Source of the DNA: Rotaria macrura
Lineage: Eukaryota > Rotifera > Eurotatoria > Philodinida > Philodinidae
Direction of reading: 5' to 3'
Assembly: GCA_900239685.1 (NCBI GenBank)
Contig: OENT01000888.1
Location: 1 to 64,000 of the forward strand
Length of the DNA stretch: 64,000 nt
A model generated the notes under the pieces. It was not told the origin of the DNA. It saw nothing but the letters and a program-made list of their open reading frames with translations, and searched no databases. A program made the position numbers and the translations under genes. Shown in pieces: positions 49,201 to 62,188 of this stretch (position 1 is the stretch's first letter; each line of letters begins with the position of its first letter).

Positions 49201-50920
49201 ATAAAATTGCGTTGAGATAATCAGTAGAGAACAAACGCATTGGCTAAAGGTACAATATTTACGAGCACCGACAGTTATAACGCTGACTGTTTACCTTTAT
49301 TTTACTAGTACTTATTAAATACCCTATTTACTATTTAAAGGTGAATAAGTATATATTTCATTTATTTTTCTTGATTTACTTGAATAAAAAGTAATTGCGC
49401 CATCGCTACCAATAGTTGCCTTTTGCACCTACTATTTAAACGTCTTGTTCTGATGAGAGGTTACCTATCATAAAAAACAACATGTTCGAATCCGACATCA
49501 ACGTCTGAGTTTGATTTATAGTCATATACATCCAAAGGAAACTTAAGACATTTAATATGCCCCGCAAAATTCAGCCCTGTCCCTTCAGGATCACGTAAAA
49601 ACCGACAGTAAGCGAATATATCGCTTCAATTGTATGTTTTAACTTTGTTCTGTATTTTATTTTGATACTAAAAGATTATAAGCAGTACTTTTTATATATA
49701 GATTGACCAATCGACTAATAATAGGTTTGAACAAAAAATGGATTTGGTTAAAATAATTTTATCTATGTGTATATAGATCAAATACTGCTTTCGATATTGA
49801 CTCATGACGATATAATTTTGTTCTCTTAGGCGACCGAATTATTGCGACAAAATTAATTAAGCGATAGTCATAAAAAGTTATGCTTGGCGTATATAAAAAT
49901 TCTACGTGTGAATAAACAGCCTTGGTCATATTGTGTTCACATTAACTTAATAGGATTATTTTATGCAGAGGTTTAAAGAGTTTTATGGAATGATAAATAA
50001 TGGGTAGCAAGTCACCTTGTATACTATACTCTTCAACGATGAGAACTTTGCGTCATTGGCACTTTAATTGTGTACTTGAAAGCGCCCGATTTCATGTGAT
50101 AGAAAATATGAAACATCAAAACTTCGTCATAATTTTGTATGCTTTTGGATTGAGGAAATAAGGATCTTACATTTTCATGTACTAATCAAAATTAAAGAAT
50201 TGAATACGAAAAATATTTTTTAATAAAACCATAGCATTGAATAATAGTACAGGAGACAAATAAGATTTAGGTCTGAGTCTATCGCATGTAGTCGAAATTA
50301 AGGTCAGCAAGTTTATCCGAACGGTGTAATCATCTTCTCAAACTTATATGTACTATTTAACAGTTAAGAAAAATAAGTAGGAGAGAGATGACAAATATTA
50401 TTAAGTGACGATTCAACTACTTCGTATTGTTCGCGTCTCAGAATAATGTTTTGATTTCGAATTATCGAAGCAAAACTTATTTATTCATGTACAAACGCCA
50501 TCTTTTTGGTTATTGTGCAATTACCATAACGAATCTAATAGCTAGAAAAGTATTATTGTGTGTGAGCTTGAGTTTACAGTAACTTGTTGACACAAGTCAC
50601 CAAAATACAACAACTACTAACAGTGAAATCAATAAAAGTATTATATAGGTAACGATTTTTCTAAAAGCACAACGCCGTTCCTTGTATTGGAATTTTACCT
50701 GATGTAGACCTTTTGGTTTTAGATGTTATGAATTTTAGAAACAAAGCAGCACCGACTTACACATAATCATCACATAAAATCATTCAACCGGTCCAACTCG
50801 TTGCGCACGAAAATTTAAAATTTTGATCAAAAATAATGCAGCAATATGATACGTCAACGTGTTTAGAAGTGATTTTTTTCTAAAAGGAAAATAAAATTGA
50901 ACATACAAAACAATTAAAGA
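46271..50920. other. gene-poor AT-rich stretch
   Basis: No gene recognised. One candidate first exon lies at 48184-48267 (plus): after a TTTTTAG acceptor, ATG opens a 28-codon signal-peptide-like sequence (MMTSAHFLVTILFLPSLI) ending at a GTACGT donor. No partner exon was found. A tRNA-like GTTCGAATCC occurs at about 49483. Confidence 0.35.
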
Positions 50921-51868
50921 ATGTTAAATAAACCAACTTTCCTTATACTTTTAAGTTTTATCACTGGAAACATTTGTTTCTTCATGCTTACTAAATTGGT
51001 CGGTAATACTATTGTCAAAGACGCCCTCGGTACATCCTATCCATTCCTATCAACATCAACTAGTCAATTGCCCCATGAACAATGTCGCTTATCACTCAAA
51101 GAGTCAGATGGATTCTTTTGCGAGCTCGATCAGTATTGGTCTCGTCGAAAATCTCTTCATCATTCTCAAAATAAAAAGAATCATCTTTCCAATAGAAGAA
51201 GTTCGTTTTTTCTTGATAACTGGGAGCCAACAATTCATTTTTCATTTGAACAACGTTTGGGAACTTCACACGGTGGTAAATGGGTATGCGATATACATAA
51301 ACTGCAAGCAAACAATTCTCAAGCACCTCTCATTTACTCCTTTGGTTCAAATGGTGATTTTAGTTTTGAAGCAGCCATCAAAAGTATATTGCCGAACAGT
51401 GAAATACATACGTTCGACAAGAACTTCTATACGTGTCCGAATAAAACTTGCACGTTTCATCAAGCTACATTAGGAAACGGAAAAACGACAGGAAGTCAAT
51501 CATTGGAAAAAATTATTAATGAACTCCATCATCAGAAGCGAAGAATCGATATTCTTAAAGTAGATATTGAAGGAAGTGAATTTGATCTATTCGACGAATT
51601 TTTCAATTCTACAAAATCAACATCAAAGTCGACAAATCTGCCTTCTTCGCAATCAACGACATATATCCACCAGATTCTTGTCGAAATTCATCTCCCATGG
51701 AATAGTGGCGACGAAGAAAGCCACCGTGCTCATCACTTGTTCGAATTGTTTCGCCAAAATAATTACGCCATATTCCACAAAGAAGGAAACCTACTTGATT
51801 GCCGCAGTATATTCGAGTATGCTTTTATTAGACTCAACCCCGTGTTTTTTGTTGATTCATCGTCATAA
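50921..51868 (+). CDS. METTL24-like methyltransferase, membrane-anchored
   Basis: A single-exon gene of 315 aa with ATG at 50921 and TAA at 51866. An N-terminal signal anchor (about 7-28) points to the secretory pathway or Golgi lumen. The C-terminal domain matches the METTL24/FkbM-like class I fold: APLIYSFGSNGDFSFE (135-150) is the SAM-binding motif I, EIHTFD (161-166) the acidic loop, RIDILKVDIEGSEFDLF (208-224) the central strand/helix signature, QILVEIHLPW (251-260) the following strand. Conserved cysteines (C123, C172, C177) fit an extracytoplasmic domain. Substrate unknown; relatives are poorly characterised. No stops or frameshifts, and no neighbours close enough to inform function. 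Confidence 0.82.
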   Translation: MLNKPTFLILLSFITGNICFFMLTKLVGNTIVKDALGTSYPFLSTSTSQLPHEQCRLSLKESDGFFCELDQYWSRRKSLHHSQNKKNHLSNRRSSFFLDNWEPTIHFSFEQRLGTSHGGKWVCDIHKLQANNSQAPLIYSFGSNGDFSFEAAIKSILPNSEIHTFDKNFYTCPNKTCTFHQATLGNGKTTGSQSLEKIINELHHQKRRIDILKVDIEGSEFDLFDEFFNSTKSTSKSTNLPSSQSTTYIHQILVEIHLPWNSGDEESHRAHHLFELFRQNNYAIFHKEGNLLDCRSIFEYAFIRLNPVFFVDSSS

Positions 51869-52189
51869 AAGAACTAAATTATCTAAATCTTCTGATTCAT
51901 AGGATTCTGGGTGTGGGTAATCTTTCCAATTGAAATCTAAAGCAAAACATGCCTTTACACTTTACTTATAAGATAGAAATGTATGCTTACATTTTGTGAT
52001 TGGCACCTAAGTGTGCTAACTGAATCGGAACATTTTTTTTCAATCTTGAAAGCAAAAATCTATTTTCGTTGTTTTTCATGACGTACTCGCCCATAATCTG
52101 ACGTACGATTTGACAAAACGAAAATGAAAGAAAAACCAATAAGCGATCGAAGCCATAAAGAATGTGCGCTTATATGTATTTAATATTTT

Positions 52190-54890
52190 TCTGCCATTGT
52201 TAAATAACTATCTCGAGCAATTATCATGATATTCGATTTCAACGAAATTGTTCTTACTGATGATAACATTGAATAGCATACGATTGAACTGGACCATCAA
52301 CTGTCACTACAGCATGACAGTTATTTGCATCTATGAAAATGATTCACGAGTACCCATAAGCAAATATGGAATCATAACTTACATCTGATAAACTTTGATT
52401 TTGGTTCTGTTCGGTGTTTTAGTTATAATTCAATGTGATATTATTTACAGATAAATTTCGCTTTATAATTGATTGACTTTGCATAGCTGTTTCATAATCA
52501 TGTGGCCAATCCATTAAAAGTCTGCTTTATTTTTAAAATCTCTATGCGATTCACGATCATTCCATGACTTAAATAATCTCATAGCAACTTGCAGTGCAAG
52601 TAAGCGTAAAAGAAAAACTAGTTTAATATCATATGCATAAAAAACCACAGGAAGACCTATATCTCACCCACGTACATCTTCTGTTAATATAATAGTCTCA
52701 TTATCATAATTGAGTCTTACGTAGAAACCATGAAACTTGATCCATCAATTCTTTGTATTTTATTCACCGCGTTCACTTAAAAAATAACAACTGATGTAAT
52801 ATACTATGAAATAATCAACGTACTCCATGTTCACATTCAGTAAAATTAGTTGGTGAGATCCAGTAAAAATGAACTATGTAGTAATAATATATTTTTGTGT
52901 TGATCATTTAAATAAAACAAAAGTTTTTCAAAACATTTCTATTAAATAATCAGTTGAAATCCAGTTGATATAATCGATTAATGAAGATTTGAGAGATTCC
53001 TGTTGATTGCGAGCACAAGTAAAGTCAATACTTGGAAAAATTCGACATGTTTTTCTTAAAAATCACGGGAAGGTCATCGGTCCATATGTATTGGCACTAA
53101 TTTCGTTTTTTATGTCCTAAACGCAATCGTTTCCAAACTTTTCATGATCATCTCTGATAATTTTAAATGCAACAAATGAATACATTGCTGTTGATTGAAA
53201 ATGATCTGAAGATTCGAATTTCCAACCTTAAAAAATGCTTGTTTTTTCTTGTATTCCTTCCATTCAATTAAAATGAGACAGACAAGCATTTTGCATCAAT
53301 ATTGTAACCGATCTGCAGTTAAATAAAACAGGCCGAGTAGAACTGGAATAAACCAGTGAAGAATAATATGGATAAAATTTCAATGAACTAACTAATTACA
53401 GATGCATGAAGATCATGTTGACTGTAAATCAAGAGAAGAACTTCATCGTGTAATACTATGTTTAGTAGCTCCTTTACATGTTAACGTTTAACACTTGTTA
53501 AATTAGCATAAAAATTAATTCCTGTAAACATCTAAATAATGCTTCAGATCCTAAATATAATACATTCTTAAAATAATGTTTCATAACTGTTTGGTACATG
53601 CAGAACTGATTGAATAGTAGCAATTATCGACTTAATCCAATCGAGAATCGTTGACTATCATAAGTATAAAAAAATTCTTTTCAAAATTAAGTTCCCATAT
53701 TTTCATGAAATTTGGCTATAACTTAAATTTAAATCATCGATTATAACTTTTATTGTGAAGTAATTATTTGTAAATTTCACTGATTATATAGATACAAGTT
53801 TGATTATAGAATCTGAAAGAACAACTATTTGATTATCTATAGTAAATAGAAAATTAAAATATACAAGTTTTAATGATATAAATAATAAATACATCGTAGT
53901 TTTTAATTATATGATGCTTGAGAAGCCGCAAGTGCAAACGAATGAGCAACACATGTGTTCAATCTGGCATAATCAATACCTAAATGATTTCGTAGTTCAG
54001 ATATTAGGTCTTCATTTGTACCGAAACTTTGCTTAAGTAGAAAAACGTTGTCTTAACTTGTTTAGTAAAATGAACAAGATCAACAGAGATACTTTAACTG
54101 TGACGATACATAAGAGTGGGTCAGATGAAAGATGATATTATTATGAAAAAATGAATGGAGTAGCTTAACGCCATCCTGGCAGTGATATTTATTGAGCTAC
54201 ATCGCATTCTAGAGTGTGAATCTACTTTATATATAACACATACTTACGTAACATAGAGAATAGCAATAGAGAGAAGACAAACGAGACAGCAATTTCACAT
54301 TAGATCAATGTCGGCACACAAACTTTATTCACTATGAAAAAAAAACGTTAAGGATGAATTTAAGGCGTAGAGTATGTTGACTCAAGCTGCAATTGTGGTC
54401 AATTAGTTCTATTATAAAGGTATGAGAACGAGTGCTGTTCTTTAAGACTAGAAATATCACATTCGCTATAGACGAACATTTGGTTATTAATTTTCAAAAA
54501 CCACCTAATTTCAACTTCAATTGTTTATTTTCTTTGAGAAATTTACATATCTCTTAAACAACTTGTTTCCGTTCGTTACATCTTTTGGAAAGCGAATAAT
54601 GACGGGAGAAAAGGATATCGAGTTTTAGTAAATGCTTTAGCTTCATTGATTAATGCATCAGGTGTCGATGGATTTATACTTAACGGTTGATCTGTTGTTG
54701 TTTTAAATGAGATTATTTCGATGGTAATAAAACTCGTGGTCTTTTCAGACTTCTTTGTTAGGTTTGATTGTCATTACATTGTTCTTTTTTATTTCTTTTT
54801 ACTATTATAGACTTCTTTTGTAAGTGGATCTTGTTTGGACTCTTTTGATTTTGAAGAATCATCTTCTTTTGTTGAATGAGATCAATGACA
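52190..54890 (-). pseudogene. decayed multi-exon gene remnants
   Basis: Several minus-strand coding-like pieces with splice sites are scattered here. About 54890-54800: Ser/Lys-rich (KEDDSSKSKESKQDP). About 54750-54590: PLSINPSTPDALINEAKAF. 54031-53903: a clean last exon after CTACTTAAG (NEDLISELRNHLGIDYARLN) ending in TAA. About 53240-53120: FQSTAMYSFVAFKIIRDD, then an in-frame TAG. 52720-52400: KLVFLLRLLALQVAMRLFKS, then DWPHDYETAMQSQS after a frameshift, with in-frame TGA and TAA and a GTAAGT donor. 52330-52255: NNCHAVVTVDGPVQSYAIQC with a donor. I do not recognise the protein. It may be two adjacent decayed genes. The intact splice sites between broken exons indicate a true former gene, not chance frames. 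Confidence 0.5.
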
Positions 54891-55189
54891 TGGTAAATTA
54901 AGTGATTTTAAATTACAATGAAATCTCTTTATAGTGAACATCAACGGAACCCTCTAAGAAACGTTCACTATGGGAGGCGTACATTATATAGAAATTTTTC
55001 GTCGACTGAACTTTCATACATATACAGTGGCCAGTATGACCCATGCTTCGACTACACATTTTAGATATTGTTCACTCCAGCAAGATCACACTAAAAAACT
55101 GACTCTTTCATCAACCTATAATGAAAAAATCCTTGAATGTCGTCTGGTTGAACCTTTCGAATCCGTGTACTCTCTGAAAAAGGAGTCTT

Positions 55190-55260
55190 GCAGAACCTTT
55201 TAGGGTTGAGCAATCGGGCAAAAGATCGAACCTTACATGGTTCTGCAAAAATTCTTTTTT
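55190..55260. repeat. inverted-repeat element related to 46094-46260
   Basis: TTGCAGAACCTTTTAGGGTT at the left and ACATGGTTCTGCAAAAATTC at the right pair over about 12 bp and share the GCAGAACC/GGTTCTGC ends of the element at 46094-46260. Shorter and more degenerate. Confidence 0.55.
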
Positions 55261-56584
55261 TAAGGAGTAGGTGGGGTGATCCTTTTTTACAGACTGTCAA
55301 TGTGGTTCTCGTTGTTTTCTCATGATTGCGATTAGATAACTTAACCGTTGCTTCAGAATTGATCCGTCAATTTCTCGCAGTGTATTCATTTTTATATATT
55401 CTTTTGTGAAACATGACCTAAAAGGATTGTTGGAGTATGTGGGTAGAAAATTAATGCTCAGTGTGAAACCGCAGTCCCTTCTATCCTCGCAGACAGCGAT
55501 AGAAGGGTTCCTGGGGCATCACAGATGGTATTGGTATTAGATAAAAACCAATATGTGAACGAGCTGTTTTAATAGATGAAGTGCTTCTTTATCGTAGTTC
55601 TATATGAACATGTAAAAGTTTCTGAGCTATTGTTTCATACGATATGCCAAAGGAAACGGCATTCAAGTAATAAGAAAGAGAAGGTGTATCGTGTTTCAAA
55701 TTTTTAATCTCAAAGGGATTGTACCAAAAGCTTTTTCTTTCCTGCTTGTGAAGATTTTTTCTTGCGATGAATAGATCAGCGACGAATTGACCTCACCCTT
55801 TCAGAATATACATTACGTTTTCTTTTTTACCCTTTTTTTTACATAGGCACGTCTACGTTGTCACATGCATGTTCACTATATAGAGTTTTGTTTACAGAAA
55901 AAATTGATCGGAGGAACCGAAACATGCGTTCAAACAGGACGTGCTCATTAATAGAGATTTTACTGTATTATACGATATGGAAGAGTAATCGAATGATGGT
56001 TTGACATTGGTGTATTTTGAAATACATTATCATCTTGGTAATATTCCTTCTTAATTAACGTTTAAAATGCTTGTTTGTGCAATTCAGTTTTTGATAGATT
56101 GATATCGAAGCAGATTCTCTCATTCAGTTATATGTATATAAAACGGCATAGGCTGATAAGTCAATGGGGGAAACAGCAGATTCGAGCATCTTAAAGTTCC
56201 AGACTAGCTAGTGTTCCCTCTTGATGGAAGTACGTCTTCACTAGAGCGTGATAATTTTGTGAATGAATTATTGAATAGACAGACATTCCTATGGTTGTTA
56301 TTGTTTTCCCTGAAATTCTGCATATGTCATGCTTCTCGAACGTAGTGAGATTGATTGCGGAAAATATATTTTCACGAATACTATTTACTGTTTGAAATTG
56401 CATGCTTTATTTCTTTCAAAAATATTGCTTCTTGATCTTCGATTATGTGTTCAAAGAAAATACTATCTTGCTTAGATATAATGAGAAGAACGCATTCTTA
56501 CTGTCAACGTGTACTATCAGATAAGCAACCTGAAGAATATCTATACGAGAAACATAGATAAAACCAATAGCATGAATATTTTAA
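55261..56584. other. intergenic, nothing recognised
   Basis: A short perfect hairpin (CCTTCTATC...GATAGAAGG, about 55478-55508) is the only structure noted; its role is unknown. Confidence 0.35.
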
Positions 56585-57110
56585 TTATTCATACTGTTTC
56601 CATTGAGATCTCATATATTTGCTTTAGTATTTGTATTTACTAATGTTTGCACAGCTTCGATAAATCCATATTCAGTAGCGCACATCAAATTCGTTTGACC
56701 CTTACGGAGTAAAAAGAAACATTCATCAACCATCAACTAAGAATCCCTCCATTCATATTTATATACAAAAAAAGAATGCTAACTTAACATGTGCTGCTTT
56801 AGTTTTTTAATGGTAATTGTTCACAGTTTGAAATCAGTTATAGCTGAATGCGCACGATAATTGAGAAGAATTTTTAGGATAATCTCATCATTCTTTTTCA
56901 TGATAGTTAACACTGGTGTTTCATCTATGTTAAGTAACAAAATGTTCTTAGAAAGTCCTCACTATTCTATTCGATTACCATCCATTTTAATTGTTCTAAT
57001 TAACAATTTCATCAATACCTTTCGCACAAATACACCATCATACTTAGATGCTTGTGCAGAATTAAAACTTTTTAAATTTGTACTAATTCAAATTGAATAT
57101 GTGCAATGAC
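56585..57110 (-). pseudogene. ankyrin-repeat remnant
   Basis: Two ankyrin-like repeats are readable on the minus strand. 56925-56821: DETPVLTIMKKNDEIILKIL then LNYRAHSAITD, ending in TGA. 56700-56614: GQTNLMCATEYGFIEAVQTL then VNTNTKANI, followed by an in-frame TGA exactly where the next repeat (DLNGNS) starts. Upstream, 57050-56960 holds VLMKLLIRT in the same style. The frames are broken, so this is a relic. It may belong with the decayed minus-strand pieces at 59.9-61.6 kb, from which the 1.06-kb foldback separates it. Confidence 0.55.
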
Positions 57111-57814
57111 CATAATGATAATCAGCACAACAAGCAAACGCTTGACACAAGCTTTTCTTTACTCTTGTCAAATAATACATGAACGTGTATTTTTCTATGG
57201 ATAATTAACGTAGAAAAAATATTTTCCTATGAAAAAACAATCTATTTCGTTTGTAAAATTCTCTATTGAGTTCTAATTCACGATAAATTAATTTTGTAGC
57301 TAAAATAATATTCATATTCATCAATTCCGAATAACTTTATTGATTAAGCAGCAACGTATCGCAAACATTCGTATATGAAGTCACATAAGTAGTTGATTTT
57401 TATTAGACAACATGACCATGTTAAATATCAACGAAGAAATTCATACAAGAAACATTCTTCATTTTCTAGCATTCATTATCACATCGATATTGTTGTTTTT
57501 CAAGTCGAATAAAAGAATATTAAACCATCGTAAGTATGGAAATGGTTGAAAATTTTCGAAAATTAGATCTAAAATCAATATGAATCAGTATCAAGATGAT
57601 AGTTTTTAATTTACATGAATTTTAAATTTAATTGATGTGCTAAATGCGAATATATATTCGATAGTTCATGCTAGAATGTTTCTTGTAGGTGAGATAAAGC
57701 ATTCTATTTTTAATAAACTTCGAATTCAACCTATCGATCATCTAATCGCATGTATCATAGGTCTCGATATAAGAGAGCAGAAAAGGTAGTGTTATTAAAA
57801 CCTTCCAAATTAAT

Positions 57815-58873
57815 GTAAGGTGCCGGCAATGCAAAATTGAAGTGGATTTTATTTCTTGCTTGTTTATGTACGGTTTGATAGAGCTTGAAAAGCTGATCAC
57901 GAATACATACTTTTTGTTTCGATTCGACCATTGTTTGGCTGAGAAAATCGTAAAAAATTATAATGACTAAGAAAATGCTATTTTTACCATGAATTATTTT
58001 TTTCTATAGAAATTGTCAAATTTCAATTTCAGTTATTTTGTGAACTTATTGTAAGCACTATATTCGGAATCAGCGTCAAAAATTACATTGAGTAGTACAG
58101 GTTCAATGATTTTTTTTTCCTGTGAAAGTATCACCCTGTGGGGGACTATGGAGCAATTTTCAAAAAATACACCTGAGGGGGGTACAGGTCGATTTGTCTC
58201 CTAATATAACTTTTGCTAAATTGTATATTGCTCGATGTAGTTTTTGACGCTGATTCCGAATATGTCATTTATTTTGCCTATTGACTGAACCATGATAATA
58301 AAAAGTGCTAAATACCAACATATTTGCTTTCTTATGTCTCATGTTACCGCCGAATAGGAAAAAAATTCAATTTTCTCAACAATAGAACCGAATTTTGAAA
58401 AAAAAATAAGTACTTTTGTAGCCCATGGTCAGCCGCTTCTGACAAGATAACACAGTTACTTTTCTCTGCTATTAAGAACAACTAGATAGGTTTACAAGAA
58501 TGCTCTCTGATACATACTTTTTGACTGATGAAGCTATTTTTATCGAAAAGAAATTTTTTAGTCTCCTCAGCTCAAAAACCAATCAGATAACGTTTTTCTA
58601 TTCAGTTTTTCATGCTGATTCCGAATATAGTGCTTACAATAAGTTCACAAAATAACTGAAATTGAAATTTGACAATTTCTATAGAAAAAAATAATTCATG
58701 GTAAAAATAGCATTTTCTTAGTCATTATAGTTTTTTACGATTTTCTCAGCCAAACAATGGTCGAATCGAAACAAAAAGTATGTATTCTTGATCAGCTTTT
58801 CAAGCTCTATCAAATCGTACATAAACAAGCAAGAAATAAAATCCACTTCAATTTTGCATTGCCGGCACCTTAC
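57815..58873. mobile_element. 1.06-kb foldback element, 262-bp inverted arms
   Basis: Left arm 57815-58076, starting GTAAGGTGCCGGCAATGCAA, and right arm 58611-58873, ending TTGCATTGCCGGCACCTTAC, are near-identical complements over about 260 bp. The arm-inner end TATTCGGAATCAGCGTCAAA reappears as a third degenerate copy near 58236-58266. The 535-bp interior has G-rich spots (CCTGTGGGGGACT; CCTGAGGGGGGTACAGG) but no coding frame. Highly similar arms indicate recent activity or gene conversion. No clear target duplication; superfamily unknown. Confidence 0.93.
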
Positions 58874-59879
58874 TTCTTCTTGATATTAATTTGACCATCA
58901 GTATGTTTTCCTAGTAACAGTGAACGCATGTCCAACTAAAACTATTGTCATGTCTATCTTTAGTAATTTTATTAATAAGATATTCTCAAACAAGAAAGCA
59001 TAAATTTAAACATTACACGTATTTATGATATTGCTCTTATTACTGATGCATCGACGGCTTTCGTAAATATTTTCTATAACATCGGCAATATCATTTTTGA
59101 ATAACATCAATATTTCAAGGCTACTTATAGATTTCTGTTGTGTTCACATGAATTCTGACAAATTTGAAATCTAAGTAAAAGTTTCATATTTATACTTTCG
59201 CTTATACATATAATGTCAATAAATATTGAGCCATTTTTAGACTATCCTGAGTATAAAAACCTATAATAGATCAGCGATTCTATTAAGAACAGCAACATGA
59301 TTCATTTCTATGGACTTACTTATTATGAATGATACGTAATAGTACTATAAGATAAAAATGAAAGTGTTTCATTATATTACCATTAAATAAATTGATGTAA
59401 ATTTTTTATTTAAATATCATGAGGAATCATCTTCAAAAACGATCTTATAATCACATGAAAAATACGTCATTTAACACAGTCATACATATGTGTTGGAATG
59501 GATAAACTATAAATTTTTTATGAATTGTCATTTTCAACAAGAACATAGTCTCTCATGTTAAATAACAATTAAATGACATCACTTACTTTTAATAGAGTGA
59601 GCAATATTACCTTAAGAAGTGTAAAGCATTGTTTTGTTTCTTACCTATTTCTTATTGTTGCTTGTCTTTTCCTTTTCTTTTATGATAATCCAGCCATTAA
59701 ATACGGTTTCTATAAATACGTTGTTCCCGTCAACAAAGTTTGACCATAGATATCTTCTCGGATTTTTCTGTTAAGTTTTCGGTATAAAATTTTTCACAAA
59801 ATAATGATTTAAGCAATTGAAAGAAGCTTGAAATTTCCAGAACTTTTCTAAAATCATCGTTTAAGTTGATACCATTTTC
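58874..59879. other. intergenic, nothing recognised
   Basis: AT-rich stretch between the foldback element and the decayed ankyrin-type exons. Confidence 0.35.
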
Positions 59880-61586
59880 GGCTCAATCGTATCGAATAGT
59901 TCAAATACCTTTCTTATAAGTTCTTTGTTGTTATAAACATAATCATAAAGTATTAATCTCTAATAGAGAAATTTATCTGAATAGTGACATTATTTCGAAA
60001 GGCAATGAACTTATCACATCAGTGAATTTACCTGTAAGTAAATTATAAGTCATTTCATGATAAACCCATTCAGTTTGGCATCAATTTGGTGACAACTTCT
60101 AAGGATAAAATGTTCTGTTTAAACAAGAAAGAAAGAAATGTTGAAAACTCTTGTCATATCTCGTTGACCAAGAAATCGAAAACTAAAATTATCAGCATTA
60201 GATATTCCTGCATCATGAATAGGTTTGTTACTACGTGAACGACATACATCAAACCTTTGACCGTAACTCGATACAACCGAATCGTCTTAGAAAGAATCGA
60301 TCATAACAAGAACATTGGAGAATCATTGATTCATCTAAAAATTTCTATTTATTGCTGCTTCATTTGCTGATGTTTATATTTTAATATTCATCCCATTTTT
60401 ATCTGCTTTCGAACGTAAAAGTATTTGTAGAGCTTTAAAATTCCAAAATAAACAAGTATTATTTAATGATGTACGTTTTGTTTTCTCTGGAACATTTGAA
60501 AATATGAACATTTTCACCAATCACCATTCGTAGTTTTTACTTCATCTCACATTCGTGCATCAACACTTCCCTTCGAATAAGACCCAAGCAAAACTCTTTG
60601 CATTCTTTGGAATCATCACCTAAACAGACTAAATTTATACCATGATCTTGTGTTCGATTATTGACATTAACATTCATTCCAAGCAACTTTTAAAAATAAC
60701 CGTAATCGTGATCGATTGCTTCAATGAAAAAATAGTACTACTGCATCTAAACAATAATCTGTTAGATTCATCTCTAGGAAATTAACATTTCCAACACGAA
60801 AAAGTCTTAATCTATCTGTTTTAGGATATAAAATCTACACATGCAATTGGTTCATCAACATTTATGGTAATGTTGCATCTCATCAAATACAAAATTGTTA
60901 GATTCGAACTCGTGCCATATGCATACCGACGATATTTTCCATGAAATATTTTGAACCTGTCTTGTTATTCATTTTGATTCAACGCAGATCTAATAATAAC
61001 TGACTTTTCGATTAACAATAGCACGCGCCATATCATGCATGGTGCACGTCTATGACATACTGATGTTCAGAATGCTGAATATGTTTCGTGATCATGTACT
61101 TCGAAACTTTTTCTATCAGTTCTGTAGTAAAACATTCGTTGTCCACCTTTAATATCTTTAGGTCAACTACGTTGCATTTATTTTTCCAAATAGTTGTTTT
61201 CTTTTCAAAATTCAAACCATTTTTCTTACTTTTTTCTGAAAGATCTTGAATGTGTGAATCAACTATTGCTTCATGTAACAGTTGTATACAATAACACCAA
61301 GATGAATATTGAGTTTGAATAGACATTTTAACATGCTTGTGTTATTTTAGGTAACACAATCGTTCTAGATAAAGATAGATGTCTGTACATTAATGCATTG
61401 ATTCCATTTTATGGATTAATCTTTCTTAAATAATTGCTCTACAAGTAAAACGTTTTCTGTTCGTACGACATGAATACATTTTTCTATTTGTAATTGTTCA
61501 ATAAGATCTAGTGCAATGGGCATTGTGGCAGGTGTAACAAGAAATTGAATATCAACATATCGTTGAACAAGCAAAATCGAACACAT
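59880..61586 (-). pseudogene. decayed ankyrin-type gene, several exons
   Basis: 61586-61416: ATG opens 56 codons (MCSILLVQRYVDIQFLVTPA, later IHVVRTENVLLVEQLF) ending in TAA. 61326-61033: 97 codons with a possible frame continuation HDMARAIVNRK. 60960-60830: GTSSNLTILYLMRCNITINV. 60790-60600: an ankyrin-like repeat (DAVVLFF, frameshift, EAIDHDYGYF, in-frame TAA, KLLGMNVNVNNRTQDHG). About 60460-60380: KALQILLRSKADKNGMNIK. About 60240-60130: RSNKPIHDAGISNADNFSF. The ankyrin pieces use the usual L-L...GA.VN..... pattern. Stops and frameshifts are of mixed types, typical of neutral decay. The original protein is not identified. Confidence 0.5.
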
Positions 61587-62188
61587 CTAACAGTCGTAGC
61601 TATGACGTGCAACAAGGAAACAGGGAGAGAGCACAGCCAACAAATTCGCCTTAAAACGTACAATCACTATATTTTCTTCGAAAATATATGTGATTTGAGT
61701 AAATAGTTACTATTTAGATTACTTTGTTTTTCTTACTCATAAACGTAGACATATATCGATGGATGGAATGTTACCATATACATATTTGTTGTCAAGAATA
61801 TCGCTGCGTGAGACTTATATTATCTTTCCTGTAATAAATAAACGGCTAATGCATTGTCGCTAGTTATCAATCAATGGAGTGTATGCGAGAGCGTATTCGG
61901 AAATCATGCATTATCTCTCTATTACTGAAATGTATTGAATGCTACACATGCTAACATTGGAAGAAAATACTGTCCGACCGATTATCTATTGATCAGATGA
62001 TTTCCGAGCAGCTTCTATACGGAGGAAAATAGGACCAAATCAGTTTCAAGTACAAGGAAAAGAATCAGATATTTGTTTCTAGAACTTTCATCAACGTTTT
62101 TGTTTATTGTCCTCGAAATAAGTTGATCGTTTAAATATAAATTGTAGATCGTTCTCGTATTGATATTATCTTCATTCTCTATCTCTTG
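61587..62188. other. intergenic, promoter side of the STI1-like gene
   Basis: Contains a piece at 61640-61700 (CGCCTTAAAACGTACAATCAC, then TTTTCTTCGAAAATA) resembling 10890-10955. No exon recognised. Confidence 0.45.

Noticed and set aside
60895-60925. Minus-strand GAGTTCGAATCT as another tRNA T-loop
   Set aside because: It lies within a stop-free coding-like frame of the decayed ankyrin-type gene and has no A-box partner.
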